From Pterobdella sp. o SKG-2022 (Eukaryota > Annelida > Clitellata > Hirudinida > Piscicolidae), in the NCBI GenBank assembly GCA_964035795.1, contig OZ038320.1, forward strand, positions 19,734,589 through 19,798,588: 64,000 nt of DNA. The letters run 5' to 3'. The position numbers were made by a program, and so were the translations under genes. The notes under the pieces are model-generated. The model saw only the letters and a program-made list of their open reading frames with translations. It was not told the DNA's origin and searched no databases. Shown here in pieces: positions 1 to 10,827 of the stretch (its first letter is position 1; every line of letters starts with the position of its first letter).

Positions 1-237
1 ACAAAATAAGTGTAAAATTAAACCACTAAATACATTTTTCAATATTATTCTCCAGATTAGAAATTTTAAAATAAAAACTGATCAAAATATATAAGATGAC
101 TAAAAAGTTTTGACGGTATCTCATCTAAAAATGACTATTATTGATATAGCAAAATAGTGCTCTATTTAAAATATTACTTCAAAGCCACACACAGCCACAA
201 AATTACTATTTCAAACACTACCACACAGCTTCCACAG

Positions 238-658
238 ATAGGACTGTTTCTTTTTCTCTGTTCATCGCCCTTAAACTTGGATCTCAGTCAATATGAACTT
301 GAAAGGTGTTTCTTATTATCTAGACAAAGCTCATCTATGCAACGACTCATGACTTCTCTTCTCACATCTGCATCTCAACGAAACAAGTTGGTTGTTGACA
401 TTGTGTTAAAGCAATAGTTTTATTCAAGTTATAAGATCCATGGTTTTATTTTTAAATTTTAAATTTATAGCTTATTTGTTATAACTATATGCTAAACTTT
501 GCATTAAAATGATTCGTGAGAATGAAATAATATTTAATAAATTTATAAGACTCCATTTGGGTGAGTTGATGCCAGCAAGAGTATGGCATGATAAATTAAA
601 GGATCTGTTAGATGTGTGGTACAAGTCACTACAAGACTATCGTTATGATCTTGATCTG
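238..658 (+). CDS. Exons 1-2 visible: N-terminal DDT-like helices
   Basis: The 238-390 segment follows a CCACAG acceptor. It reads an LCS-containing helix, then 'YELERCFLL' and 'MQRLMTSLLTS', similar in spacing to the start of DDT regions in CECR2/RSF1 ('...FCSLF...EELEAAL...LIACLL'). Exon 521-658 begins after GTGAG and reads 'ARVWHDKLKDLLDVWYKSL', an amphipathic helix rich in W/Y/L, and ends at a GTACTA donor. Both are phase 0. The donor of the first exon is ambiguous (TTG|GTTGTT or CAA|GTTGGT). An alternative is that these belong to an uncharacterised DDT subfamily rather than CECR2. Confidence 0.6.
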
Positions 659-3600
659 GTACTATTTTTAACCTGATTAGTTTGCCATACTGATGCAGTT
701 TTGTATAATAATTAGTATTAAAAGTTGAATTAATATAATCTTCTATAAAACACATATTTTAATTTTTATGTAATGATTTAAAGCTATTATGTGCTAATAT
801 AATAAAATAATATAATATAGTAAATATATAATATATTTGAACTTGTTAATTTAATTTTATAAGGCATCTGACAAAGTCTCAATAGATCCTTCCTTCTACA
901 AAGTTCTTGGTATGCAGTTATTATCTTTGTCATAATTTTATTATGAACATATTAAAAGAAAATTTTCAAAATGTAAAAGGTGGTCGAAATAAACTAAAAA
1001 TATACTATAAAAAACTAAGCTGCTATTAGTGTATTAAAAAATCTTAGACTGGAAAGAGCTACTAATTGAGTAAAAGGGTTTAGCAGGCAACAAATGAAAT
1101 GGAAAATTATGAACACAAAATATATCTAGATCTTTACTGAATAGTTTTATGAATATTTCTTTCATTTTTTGGTATCGCTATTTACTATAAACAACACTGA
1201 CCAAGAGAAGATGGATATGGCTGATATATACCCTGTGAAACCTAAAAATATTACAAATCAGACCTTGATCTGAGATCGCAAACAAGAAAGAAAAAGCAGC
1301 CAACTCAGGAATTCTTGAGAAGAGACCCACAGGTTAAAACCATAGGTGAAACACACCTAAAAAGAGCTGAAAGCATTAGCACAGCATGAAAGTTAATAAT
1401 CAAAGGAGGAAAGAGGTGTGAATAACTTAGTGAAGATTCGAATATATTGAAGTCACTGAATGGATTGAAATTGTTCATTAAATGTAGATGGAGGAATTTT
1501 TCACTAATCAGTCTATAACTTCATCAACAGCAACATTAAAGTCAAAACTGTACAGAGCTTTTCATTAGATTAATTCAATTTAAATTTATGAAAAGGCTTG
1601 TGGGTTCATGTCACTAAACATATTGTTGTTGAAACGATGAAAAAGATCTTTAAGATAGATGTAAGGTATATAAAAGCAAAAGAAAACTTCAAAAAAAATT
1701 TATTTAGATAGAAACAAAAAAGTTGCAAGATTTTTTCGTAGAAATAAACACAGTCGGCCTCGTTAAAGCAGAAATAAAAATGGCTCGAAAGTTGAAATTC
1801 ATACTAAATAACAGAGCATAACATGACGCACACAACAGGCCTTAAGAATCCCTTGATTGCTTCAAATTTTCATGACTTATCTTACTACCAGAAAGTGTGG
1901 ATTGTCAAGTCGATATGTGATCATCTTTTGGTCAGTATGCTTCATCGCTTTATTGATTTTTTTTTCCATTGTCATTCGTTTTTTTGTTTTTATACTAAGT
2001 ATTTATGTATTGAGTATTTTTTGAGTCTATGAAAATTCATAAAGAATAATATTTTTTAATAAAATCATTCTTTTTGCTTTGAAACATACACTAATGGAAT
2101 TAAAACATTCCTTTTTTTTAAATTTATTATGAACAATATTTACAATTTAAAACTTAAGCATTATTGCATTTTTAGGACACACAGAAGTCCTTATTGGAAT
2201 GCATTGACACTCAAGACATAATAGACTTAAGGGCTCATGACATAGGCTGTGATACCAAGGGAAACCACTACCTTTACTTCTCCCAGTTCTGTGGTGATGA
2301 TGTTAGGATATATAAACAAACTCCTTTGCCAACAATTGAAGTCAAAGTTCCAGATCTTGACCAATATAAAGTGCAGAAAAAAACAGTTCGTTTTGTAATC
2401 GTAATTGAGTTTTTGATCCTTAGTAGATCTGTTGATTAACTTGTACTTCATTAGCATATTAAAGATACTTTTCAAAAGTGATGAATAAAAAAATATTTTA
2501 ATTTTATTAAAGTATCAAATTCTTTTTACAAGACTGATATATACGGTTCTTTTACTAACCATAAATTTGTTATTCCAAATAGAATAAACTACCCACCAAG
2601 AAAATACTCCTAAAGAAGTCAAAAAAGTTTTTGAAAGGCGTGTTAAATAGTGCTTACCTGCGTAGTATAAAGAGAGTTAAAATACCTACCGTTGCTTCAA
2701 AAAGCAAAAAAACCACTTCAGATCAAAGCTCAACTCCCAGATCTAGGGATAGTCGACTGAGGCAGGTATGTGAAGTGTATTATATAAGTCATGCACTACT
2801 CTTTAACAAAATAGTTCTGAAATAAAATTAGTTTTCGTTGATTAAATGTACGAGAGTTTTTTGAAAATGAATTAAGATTGTAGATTGTATAAGTATGAGT
2901 AGGCAATCACAAAAATTATAAATATATTTCGATATATCATAGTTAGCAAGTTGTTTTTTATTTAAATTCAAATCTTTTATATTGATAAATTAAATTTAAT
3001 AATATCTTAGTTGACATATAATATAAAAAAATTCTGTTCTTGAAAATTATTTTTCAGAATAATTTACTCAAAGCTTGATTTTTCAAAAATAAACTTTAAA
3101 CATTAGTTACAGTTATATCAATAGAGATTATATGATTTTTTCATAAATGTACAGAATCCCAGGAAATTGAAAAGTTATAAAACTGAAGACTCAGCTTCAA
3201 GTGTATCTGATGATGAAGAGGATGGAGATGATGAGGGAGTTTGCTTGAATGAAAGCTTTGCAGTTGATAATAAAAATGAAGAAAACTTAAAAAGTAAAAT
3301 TATAATACCTGATAAAACTAAAATCTCAAGTAAGAGCACTAAAAATGATAACGATGATGTCATAAGCGAAGATGATGAGGATGATGGTGATGATAATAGA
3401 TTATCATCATCACCTGCATCATCTGTGTCTTCAATCGTTGCCAGGAAAGGTTCAAATAAGAAAAAACAACCATCAAAGACACCTACAAGGCCTACCAGGC
3501 CCAGTAGAAGCAACAACAAAAAAACAAAAGACACTCGTGATACTAATGCAAGCATTGAAAGCAACAATGAAGACAGCATGCCTCCCAGAAGGTCCTTGAG

Positions 3601-6600
3601 GAAGATAATTGAAGAGTCCAAAAAAGACGCTAGTTCTGTCCCTAAAAAAGCAAGAGCAAATAAAAAAAATACATCAACTAAAACAAAAATTAAATCTAAC
3701 AATAAAAAGAAACAAAAAGAAGACAATGAAGATGATGATGATGAAGAAAATGTCAGCACAATGAATGATGTCATAGGTGAAGAGGATTTGTGTGATGTTT
3801 ACCTTTTAGAAAGACGATTGAGAAACCGCAAAACTGTTACTAGCTATGTGAAAAGAGAAGCCTCTGATAGTAATAAGAAGGAAATTAGGGATAACAGTGC
3901 TTCAGTCTACAGCAAGGCTAGTAAGAAAAGCTCTAAATCTGTTAAAAAGAATTTGGTTGAAAAAGATTTTAAGAATGCTGATGAAACTAATGAAGCCAAC
4001 GCAGAAGATGAAAAAGGGTATGAGGAGAATAGTGTTGTGGGTGAGGAATATGAAGTTGATGAGGATTTTGAAAAAATTAAAAAGGTGCATAAAAATGAAA
4101 TCAAAAAAAACAATCAATTTACAGAGAACATTAATGATGATAATAGTAATAATAGTAGTGTTAGAAGTAGGAATCAATTTGATAATAAGACTAATTTTGA
4201 TAATATCAATAGCATTAATGACAAGAAAATCGATAATAACTCTAACGATAGTAATAATGATAGCAAAATCATCAATAAAAATGAAAAAATAACCGGTAGC
4301 ATAATAAAAATAGAAAATATAGAAAAATATGAATGCAAACTTGAAACTACCAAAGAAGAAGCTAACGAGTCAAAAAATAAAAATAAAGAAAGTAATGATG
4401 ATACTGATAAGAAAAAAAAAGTTTATTCTGAGCTATGTAAGGATGAGGATGTGAAAGATGATGCTGAGACTTCATATGCTCCAACTATTTCCGTTAGTGT
4501 GCCTTTAGAATTTAGTTTCAATGGGCTTCTGATTTATTGTCTCTAATAAATCATTTTTACAATTATGACCATATTATATTTTGGCATAATTAAATTTTAT
4601 TTCACTTTTAAGCGTTTTTTTTCCTTTAATGCTTGAATTTGCGTGTAATTTTTCAATAAGTTTAAGTATATGGTTTTATTATAGTCAGCATCTTTTCTTT
4701 CTCTGAGAAATCACTGACTTTTTGCCATGGATTGACCCTCTTTCTTTACTCAATCTTCATAAAAGCATCTTTAAATACTAACCCAAATCTCCAACATAAG
4801 TTTTCCATTGTGCTCTTCCAAGCTTAACTTGGTCTTCAAATTTTTCTACTACCATCAAAAGTTCACACCAGTTTTCACATATTCTTCATCCCCTTTTCTT
4901 AAAACGTGCTCAATCATTTTAAACTTCCATGCTTCAAATTTGTAAAAATTCAAACCCAATCTACTCATCAACTCTTGTTCAATACCATACATTCTAAGCA
5001 CACGTCTATCTGCTTTTCCCAAAATACCCTTTTCAATGGAACTTACTATCAAAGTTTTCAAGCTATATGTCATGACTGGTTTCACACATTTTAGTTTTTT
5101 TTTGAGGTTCCATGTGATCTGCTTTTAACAATTCATTCAACCATCTGAAAAATCACTGCATTTCTCAATTATATTTTTCATACAAACCCTTCATTCAACA
5201 ATTCGATTTATCTTGCAAAAAAACTTTATATTTTTACATCATGTCTGAACACACCTTACGAGTCTCACACTGCCACCCTTTATCCACACTCACACACAGA
5301 TACACACACACGCACACTGCATAAGTCATTAAACAATAATTTTCTACTTCCACCACACTCCATAATCTTTGTTCTATAAAGATTAAGCTATTTATTATTA
5401 TTATTATTATTATCATATTCGATCTACTCAATTTCTAAAAAAATAAATTTATCCAATAATTCTTTTAAAATCAAGTTCTAAAAATATTTTTTGCTTTTTA
5501 GAATATTAAAAATAGATTATTGTTAATTATATTTTTTCCGATTATTTAAAAATATTTTAAAACTAATTGAAAATTTAAAAATCTTTTTTAGCCAAAGTAA
5601 ATACTGCAAATTATTTCAACACTAAAGGTAATTTTAAGTACAAAGGCTGTCTTTGAATTTTAAAGTACTTGATAATGTTACTTTGTAAACGAAAAGCTTT
5701 GTACTTAATAAAATTTAGTGTTCAAATAATTTGCAGTAATTGCAAATTTTTAGTAAGCAATTGCAAAAATTTTATAACTTAGAAAATCCCAACAGCTTCA
5801 TATTACTTTTCAAGATTTCGCTTATGAACGGAGTGAGGCATTACATAAAATATCACAGTAATAGTAATATAATAATAATCTATGAAATTTATTATAGTGA
5901 TGTGTAACCCAGGGAGTTTCAAGATCACAGTAACTTATGATATATAAACTAACCTTATCATTCTGATTAAGATTTTTATGTTTGCTATAAATGTGTGATT
6001 ATCAAAAAGCATATAATATGTACACAGGGTCCAGAAGAGGGGAGGTTCATGATGGTTGCAGATAGCATCCAGGGTATCAGAGACCTTATCAAACTCTTCC
6101 AACCACCTGAGTTTGAAGAGTTCTTCGAGAAGAAGAATGCTGCAGTTGATGAAAATAAATCTGAAGGTACTAAAAAGGAAGAGATAACTGATGGTATTGA
6201 CAATAAAACAGATATTGATGAAGAGAATAATATTAAACTTACAAATAATGACAAAGAGTATGATGGTACTAAAACATGTGAGGATGATGAAACTGATAAA
6301 GAGAGTGTTAAAAGTGATAGAGATAAGAAAAGTGTATCACAAATGAATAAAAAACATTCAAAAGATACTGAAAATAATGAAGATGAAGAGGAGAATGAAG
6401 ATAATGATTTTAGTGGAGAATCTATGAGGAACAGTGTCTGTGGTGACAATGTAAGTTAATGCTTGTAAATGCTTATAAATATGGTATATTCCAAAATTTG
6501 GAAAATTAGGTTTTGGAAATTTTTTTTAAGTGCCTTTATAAGGATTTTGGATCATTATAAAACTACCATGGGCACTTGTTGAATTGAATTAGTTTCATCA

Positions 6601-9588
6601 CATTAGTAATAATTACAAAGCCAGCGCTTTATTTCATTAATATAGTTGTTTTAGGCTCTAACTCAACAATTTTTTTTTGCATTCAGTTTTGTTTAATATT
6701 AATTTTTCCTTTATTAAATTTATCAGAATACTCTTTAGTTTATTATTTATAATAATTTTTATAATATTACTGTTGTCTATTAGTCACATTATTGTGAATA
6801 CCTCAAATTTTATTATTAATGCTGAATTGGCTCATACTATAATTAGCATCAAACTTGGGTTTGAGGAGAAAAAAATAATATAGTGAATATGATGATATTA
6901 AATTAGAAAAATGAATGCATAAAGGAGGATTTGAAGGCGAGAGTGAAAAAGTGGAGAAAGAGTGAAGAGGGCAAGTTGCATGGGAAGTTGAGTAAGTTGT
7001 TGCAGGACTTGCAGCCTCATGAAGGTTTAAGAATATTTCTTATATTTTTATGAAATAAGTGTATTTAATGTAGCTGTCAAACATCTGATTATAGTAATAA
7101 ATGTATGATACTTGTCTACACAGAAAAGTTGCTACAAGCATTAAATAAGAAGAGAAGGATGTTGAAAGAAGAAGAAAGCACCTACCAAGAACCCATTGAA
7201 ATGGTCGGTGCTCAACATAATTTTTTGAATAATTTTCTATGAATGTCATTTAAATTTTTAAAATTCAAATATATTTATTTTGAAAGTTTATAAATTTTTG
7301 TTTATATTACCATTCGTCTTATTAGCATGATATTTGATCCGTATGAAAATTTGAATGATTCTCTAGCTTAACTTTTAAATTTATTTAATTATTAGTTTAA
7401 TTCATACATTTCACAACAGTCATTAGAGGAGAAAGAATATGATCATTTTGAACAACTACAATCAGACTCACAAGCTAGTGATCCTGATTACGACCCAAAA
7501 ACCTCCAATGAAGAAGAATCTTCACATAGACACATTTCATTGGAAACTATAGCTAAAATAAAAGCGTTAGAAAAAAAGAAATGTGTAAAGACAGAGAATG
7601 AACAAAGTGCCAGTGTTGATGGTAGTGTTAGTGAGATGGATTTGAATGTGGCGATGCTTTTAAGTGAAGGGAGAGTTTTGAGAAAACGTCACAACCAGGC
7701 TACTAGTCATTCACCGCAAAATACTCCAGTTAAAAAGTCACGTCGATCACTCACTAGAGCTTGCCAACCAAAAAATTTTAATTTGTTGTTTGAAAATACT
7801 GATAATGTTATAGCAGAGTATGAAGGCAAATCCCAGAAACAACCAAATGTTGAAGTAGACGTGGTTTCTTCTGGGACTTCATCACCACAAACCTTCTTAC
7901 CTTTCCTTTCTTCTCCTCAATCGATGGACTTTCAACAACAAATGAAGCATTTTCAAGATTTGCAGCAGAAACAACAAAGCAACATTCAACCCAAAAATAA
8001 TCCCCAACAAAGATTACAAAATCAGTTACTTTTACAGTGTCAACAATCCAAAAAACTTAGGTTAGAGCAAGAACTTCAACAGCAGAAGACAAAAATTCAA
8101 CAAAATCAAATGCAACAACCACAAAAACAACCACAACTTTATGCACTTCAGATTCCTTCAATGGATGGCAAGATGCAATATGTTCAACTAAACGCCAACG
8201 ATAACATTATTAAACTGCTCACCCAGCAACAATCAACTCATGTCAAAGCCACTGATGATCAGTTAAGCAATCTACTAAACCCTCAAAATATATCCCATCT
8301 TTCTAACAAGCCTTCAGTTGCAATTTCGCTCAACCAACCTAATCAATTGCAAGCTTTGAAAATGCTCAATCCTGCCTCTTTAACCAGCCAACCTCAAAAC
8401 ACTGTGGAAAACAGACCCACCAGCCACGTTACTGAAACCATCCGAAACCTTCTCAATATGAACAAACAGGAAATTAATCCTAATGTTAATCTTCTAAATA
8501 AGTCATTTGAAAACACTCAAAAGTCTACTGTGTATAAATTCGCTAATAATCAGATTCTCTCTCAGCAACCCAATTCAGTCAGTGGTGTGGTAGTTGATAA
8601 CAGCACTTTGTGTACAAATAAACTTCAAGGTTCCGTTGTCAACATAGGAAAATCTAATGATACTTCTAACGTTAATGAATTTATAAAACTCGCTTCTTTT
8701 GTTAAAAAGCCCAACGTACTTTCGATGATAAGTTCCCAACAGATGCCACAACAAAACAATTCTGGGAGCATATCAAGTCTTGTGGTGAACAAACAGGTCA
8801 ACAATAATACTGCCAGTAAAAGCAATCTTAGTATTCAACAACTCTTAGCAACGTTGCAAAAGAACCAACAAACGACTGGTCAACAAACTCAGCAAGCCGA
8901 GCTTTCAAACTCGCCAACGAAACAACAAACACCACATTTAAAATTGCTACAACTATCGAAAAATGAGTTCAATCAAGCTAAAATTCCTGTTAACTTCAAC
9001 TCTCTCATACTTCCATCTCAGTCTAAACCCATGTCCCAGTTTCAACAGGTTATAACTTCTAAGCCAATTTCTTTCACACCGGGAATGTCTTCAAAACTTC
9101 TTATCAATAGCAACAATAACCAAAAATTTGTAATTAATACTTTAGCTTCTCATTCCAAACCTCCACAACTACCTAATAACATAATCAAGTTAAGCACTCC
9201 ATCGCCAACCAAAGCGCCAAATATAGTCAATCTTTCTCAAAACACCTTGGAAATAAAGACTAACAATTTTTCGCAACAGATCAACAACAACCACAATGCT
9301 CCAAACAACAAACTTGTTTCTGCCAACAAAATTAATATTAAACGACCTTTCACAGTTGTTCCTACTTCTAATGCCTTGCTTAAAACACCAACTAAAGTAC
9401 TTTTGCAACAACACATATCAATGAATCAACAAAATCAAAAACAACTTCAACAACAGAAACAATCAGCGGTGCAACCATTCAATCTTTACTCTATTCTCAA
9501 AGCAAACAATTCCGTTCCAAACACTACAACAAAACTGTATAACAATTCTTCAACTGTTAATACTTCGATTAACAACAATAATAATTAA
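238..9588 (+). CDS. DDT/WHIM-domain chromatin protein gene, 11 exons visible, 5' end outside window
   Basis: Exons I place, with GT/AG borders: 238-390 (end uncertain), 521-658, 864-909, 1839-1930, 2176-2394, 2583-2765, 3155-4492, 6028-6450, 6907-7024, 7124-7203 and 7420-9588 (stop). Phases agree at every junction, including two phase-1 junctions (909/1839, 7024/7124), which strongly supports one gene. The order of regions is DDT-like, WHIM-like with an aromatic 'YLYFSQF...RIYKQ' strand, acidic/basic low complexity, a second WHIM-like exon, then a Q/N-rich tail. By family this fits chromatin-remodelling subunits such as CECR2, RSF1 or BRD10/KIAA2026. I see no bromodomain or PHD finger in the window. 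The start codon and first exons lie to the left. The donors at 390 and 7203 are weak. Nuclear location is inferred. Family assignment is moderate; gene structure is strong. Confidence 0.75.
864..2394 (+). CDS. Exons 3-5: DDT core and WHIM1-like segment
   Basis: Exon 864-909 ends GTTCTTG|GTATGC (phase 1). Exon 1839-1930 completes the Gly codon and reads 'NPLIASNFHDLSYYQKVW' then 'SICDHLL'. This parallels CECR2 'NPL..ASFQDLP...LCDYRL' closely enough to place the domain. Exon 2176-2394 continues to 'LRAHDIGCDTKGNHYLYF' and 'DDVRIYKQ', the region that in CECR2 reads 'LRVEPLGED...YWYF...RMYK'. The strong W/F to L/Y pattern differs from vertebrate CECR2, so the protein may belong to a sister family such as BRD10. 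Confidence 0.65.
2583..2765 (+). CDS. Exon 6: basic linker
   Basis: This is 61 codons between AATAG| and CAG|GTATGT. The peptide is rich in K, S and R ('KKILLKKSKKFLKG', 'SKSKKTTSDQ'), probably a disordered nuclear-localisation-type linker. No domain is recognised. Phase 0 at both ends fits the neighbouring exons. Confidence 0.6.
3155..4492 (+). CDS. Exon 7: long D/E/K/N/S-rich disordered segment
   Basis: The exon starts after ACAG|AATCCC; the open frame continues to a stop at 4544-4546, but a phase-0 donor is available at 4493 (TTTCC|GTTAGT). It contains serial acidic runs ('SVSDDEEDGDDEG', 'SEDDEDDGDD', 'EDDDDEE'), basic KK/RR blocks and an asparagine-rich part near 4100-4300. It is typical of intrinsically disordered chromatin linkers. 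The long open frame on the opposite strand at 3175-3774 reflects these codon runs and is not a gene. Confidence 0.7.
4678..5420 (-). mobile_element. Degraded non-LTR retrotransposon fragment in intron (RT C-terminal end)
   Basis: On the minus strand, 5085-4855 reads 'KPVMTYSLKTLIVSSIEKGI', 'RVLRMYGI' and 'EHVLRKGDEEYVKTG'. This matches the classic end of LINE reverse transcriptases ('RPVMTYGSETW...AERRMLR...LGHV.R'). The nucleotide sequence is a second, more decayed copy of the element at 19845-20419: both contain 'TTATAGTCAGCATCTTT' at the 3' end, followed by a 'CACTGACTT' block. Frame disruptions make it a pseudogene. A TTA/TAT microsatellite lies at about 5391-5415 at its right border. Confidence 0.75.
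5391..5415. repeat. (TTA)n microsatellite
   Basis: A pure ATT/TTA trinucleotide run lies next to the LINE fragment in the intron of the DDT gene. Confidence 0.8.
6028..6450 (+). CDS. Exon 8: WHIM-like motif followed by acidic tail
   Basis: The exon follows TACACAG| and ends at AAT|GTAAGT, a consensus donor; 141 codons, phase 0. The N-terminal 35 residues ('GRFMMVADSIQGIRDLIKLF', then 'PPEFEEFFEKK') resemble the second WHIM segment of DDT proteins, which usually reads 'W.ll..t.eel.eL...L'. The rest is E/D/K/N-rich. Confidence 0.65.
6907..7203 (+). CDS. Exons 9-10: short helical exons
   Basis: Exon 6907-7024 (KARVKKWRKS..., LLQDLQPHE) ends G|GTTTAAG. Exon 7124-7203 starts after CACAG| and reads 'KLLQALNKKRRMLKEEE'. 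The split Glu codon (G|AA) is restored exactly across the junction. Both look like coiled-coil or charged-helix segments. The second donor, ATG|GTCGGT, is weak. Confidence 0.55.
7420..9588 (+). CDS. Exon 11: Q/N-rich C-terminal region
   Basis: Opens after CAACAG|TCATTAGAGG and runs 723 codons to TAA at 9586-9588. It starts with an acidic stretch and a basic patch ('LLSEGRVLRKR', 'KKSRRSLTRAC'). It continues as a glutamine-rich region with many Q runs at 7930-8130 and 9420-9470, and ends in an N-rich tail (SINNNNN). No bromodomain is visible. Such Q-rich tails are typical of transcription coregulators. Confidence 0.75.
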   Translation, partial: SLEEKEYDHFEQLQSDSQASDPDYDPKTSNEEESSHRHISLETIAKIKALEKKKCVKTENEQSASVDGSVSEMDLNVAMLLSEGRVLRKRHNQATSHSPQNTPVKKSRRSLTRACQPKNFNLLFENTDNVIAEYEGKSQKQPNVEVDVVSSGTSSPQTFLPFLSSPQSMDFQQQMKHFQDLQQKQQSNIQPKNNPQQRLQNQLLLQCQQSKKLRLEQELQQQKTKIQQNQMQQPQKQPQLYALQIPSMDGKMQYVQLNANDNIIKLLTQQQSTHVKATDDQLSNLLNPQNISHLSNKPSVAISLNQPNQLQALKMLNPASLTSQPQNTVENRPTSHVTETIRNLLNMNKQEINPNVNLLNKSFENTQKSTVYKFANNQILSQQPNSVSGVVVDNSTLCTNKLQGSVVNIGKSNDTSNVNEFIKLASFVKKPNVLSMISSQQMPQQNNSGSISSLVVNKQVNNNTASKSNLSIQQLLATLQKNQQTTGQQTQQAELSNSPTKQQTPHLKLLQLSKNEFNQAKIPVNFNSLILPSQSKPMSQFQQVITSKPISFTPGMSSKLLINSNNNQKFVINTLASHSKPPQLPNNIIKLSTPSPTKAPNIVNLSQNTLEIKTNNFSQQINNNHNAPNNKLVSANKINIKRPFTVVPTSNALLKTPTKVLLQQHISMNQQNQKQLQQQKQSAVQPFNLYSILKANNSVPNTTTKLYNNSSTVNTSINNNNN

Positions 9589-10269
9589 TTTTTGTACTAA
9601 AGGCTATATAAATTTTTGTTTATTATCTTAAAAACGCGTGACTGACTCATTCCCCTATGAAAATTAATTTTCATCTAAAATTCGATCGATTGTTTTAAAT
9701 GCTGATTTTGGAATAACTAGATTTTAGGCATCAAATATTCATTAAGTTTCATTCATTTTCAACTCATTCATTTGGTACGTTAATTTTAAATTTTTTATCG
9801 AGTAAAATATAGTTTTCTAATATAAATTAATATCGGTATTTCACTAAGACTTATCATTTTAAAGGCGTTTTAAGCGATTGTATGTAAATACGATATGCTT
9901 TTTTTTTTCATTTTTTATAATTTTAAAATTTTTTTCCGTCAAGGTGTTTTTATATATTTATAGTAATAAACCAATTCGAACTTATGTTGATTATTGCGAT
10001 GGAATGTTTTGAATTTACTACAGATGAAAAGAGAAAGAATGAATAAATATTAAGAAAGCTTTGAGGTTCAAAAGATATATACGCACAATTTCGATTGCGT
10101 CGAACACCTTCAAGTATTAACGATTTCATGATGATGGCTTCAAAAAGACGGAAAACTCAATATAAATCGGGAACTAGGCTCGTAGGTTTATCGGGACAAA
10201 GGATTTAGGTGTGTATGAGACAAAATAAGCAGCAGGAATGAAAGAATATAAATTCTATTTAAAAAAATT
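9589..10269 (+). other. 3' untranslated region and spacer after the DDT gene
   Basis: AT-rich DNA with no open frame of note. An AATAAA at 9965-9970 and another at 10042-10047 are the best candidate polyadenylation signals for the plus-strand gene. Confidence 0.5.
9965..9970 (+). terminator. Candidate polyadenylation signal AATAAA
   Basis: Lies 377 bases after the stop codon of the DDT gene, in an AT-rich 3' region. It is not unique in such DNA. Confidence 0.35.
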
Positions 10270-10540
10270 TTAATGGAAAGAGTCAGAAAATTCAAGTGTT
10301 TTGAGAAAAGCATCATACACAGAAAACATCAAACCCTTTTTCCTCTCATCATTTTCTCTCACTCTTCTACCACCTCTCTTACCCCTTCTTTTCTTCTTTT
10401 TAACCTTACTTACATCTTCTATTTTGCCTGAGCCTAATTCATTTATATGCCTTTTTATATCTTCATTTAAACTAATTATATCATTATTGTATTTGAGCAA
10501 ATCTATCATTATTTTGAAAAATAAATAAAAATATTCATAC
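10270..10540 (-). CDS. Last exon of an unidentified minus-strand gene
   Basis: An 89-codon open stretch follows a good acceptor on the minus strand (polypyrimidine TTTTTTCTTAG| at 10541-10551). It contains 'MIDLLKYNNDI', 'LNEDIKRHINELGSG', a strongly basic block ('KKKKRRGKRGGRRVRE') and a hydrophobic end ('FSVYDAFLKTLEFSDSF'), so it looks like helix, nuclear-localisation patch, helix. If not spliced, translation could start at the internal ATG, giving 79 residues. No family is recognised. Upstream exons would lie at 10560-10820 but I could not place them. Confidence 0.45.
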
Positions 10541-10746
10541 TAAGAAAAAATTTAACGTATAAAGTAAAGAAATTTCCCCCGTTTTGGCAGGTGATAAATT
10601 TAATTCGAAAACTTGAGCAGTATCCAACTTACCAATATTTTTATAAAAAGTAAAATATTATAAAAATTTATCAGCTTTCAAAAAATATTCGATTTAAACC
10701 CTATAAAAAACGAATTTAAAATGTTGTATAAAACCGTCGCGGCAAT

Positions 10747-10755
10747 TTTCGCGCC
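10747..10755. promoter_or_regulatory. E2F-like site TTTCGCGCC
   Basis: A perfect match to the E2F core (TTTSSCGC) in a small CpG-containing patch, within otherwise very AT-rich DNA. It lies between the minus-strand exon at 10270-10540 and the plus-strand gene Y, as expected of a shared promoter of a divergent, cell-cycle-controlled pair. A single match is weak evidence. Confidence 0.35.
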
Positions 10756-10827
10756 AGGTTATTAAAAAATCAATATTCTCAACAGCTTCCTTGCCACCAA
10801 AAAAATTAACATTTTTCTAAACATTAG

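Noticed and set aside
3175..3774. 199-codon minus-strand frame (S/L/F-rich)
   Set aside because: It is the antisense of D/E/K codon runs in the acidic exon of the DDT gene; low complexity with no splice or start support.
5985..6449. 154-codon minus-strand frame
   Set aside because: Antisense shadow of the WHIM/acidic exon 6028-6450, with the same cause.
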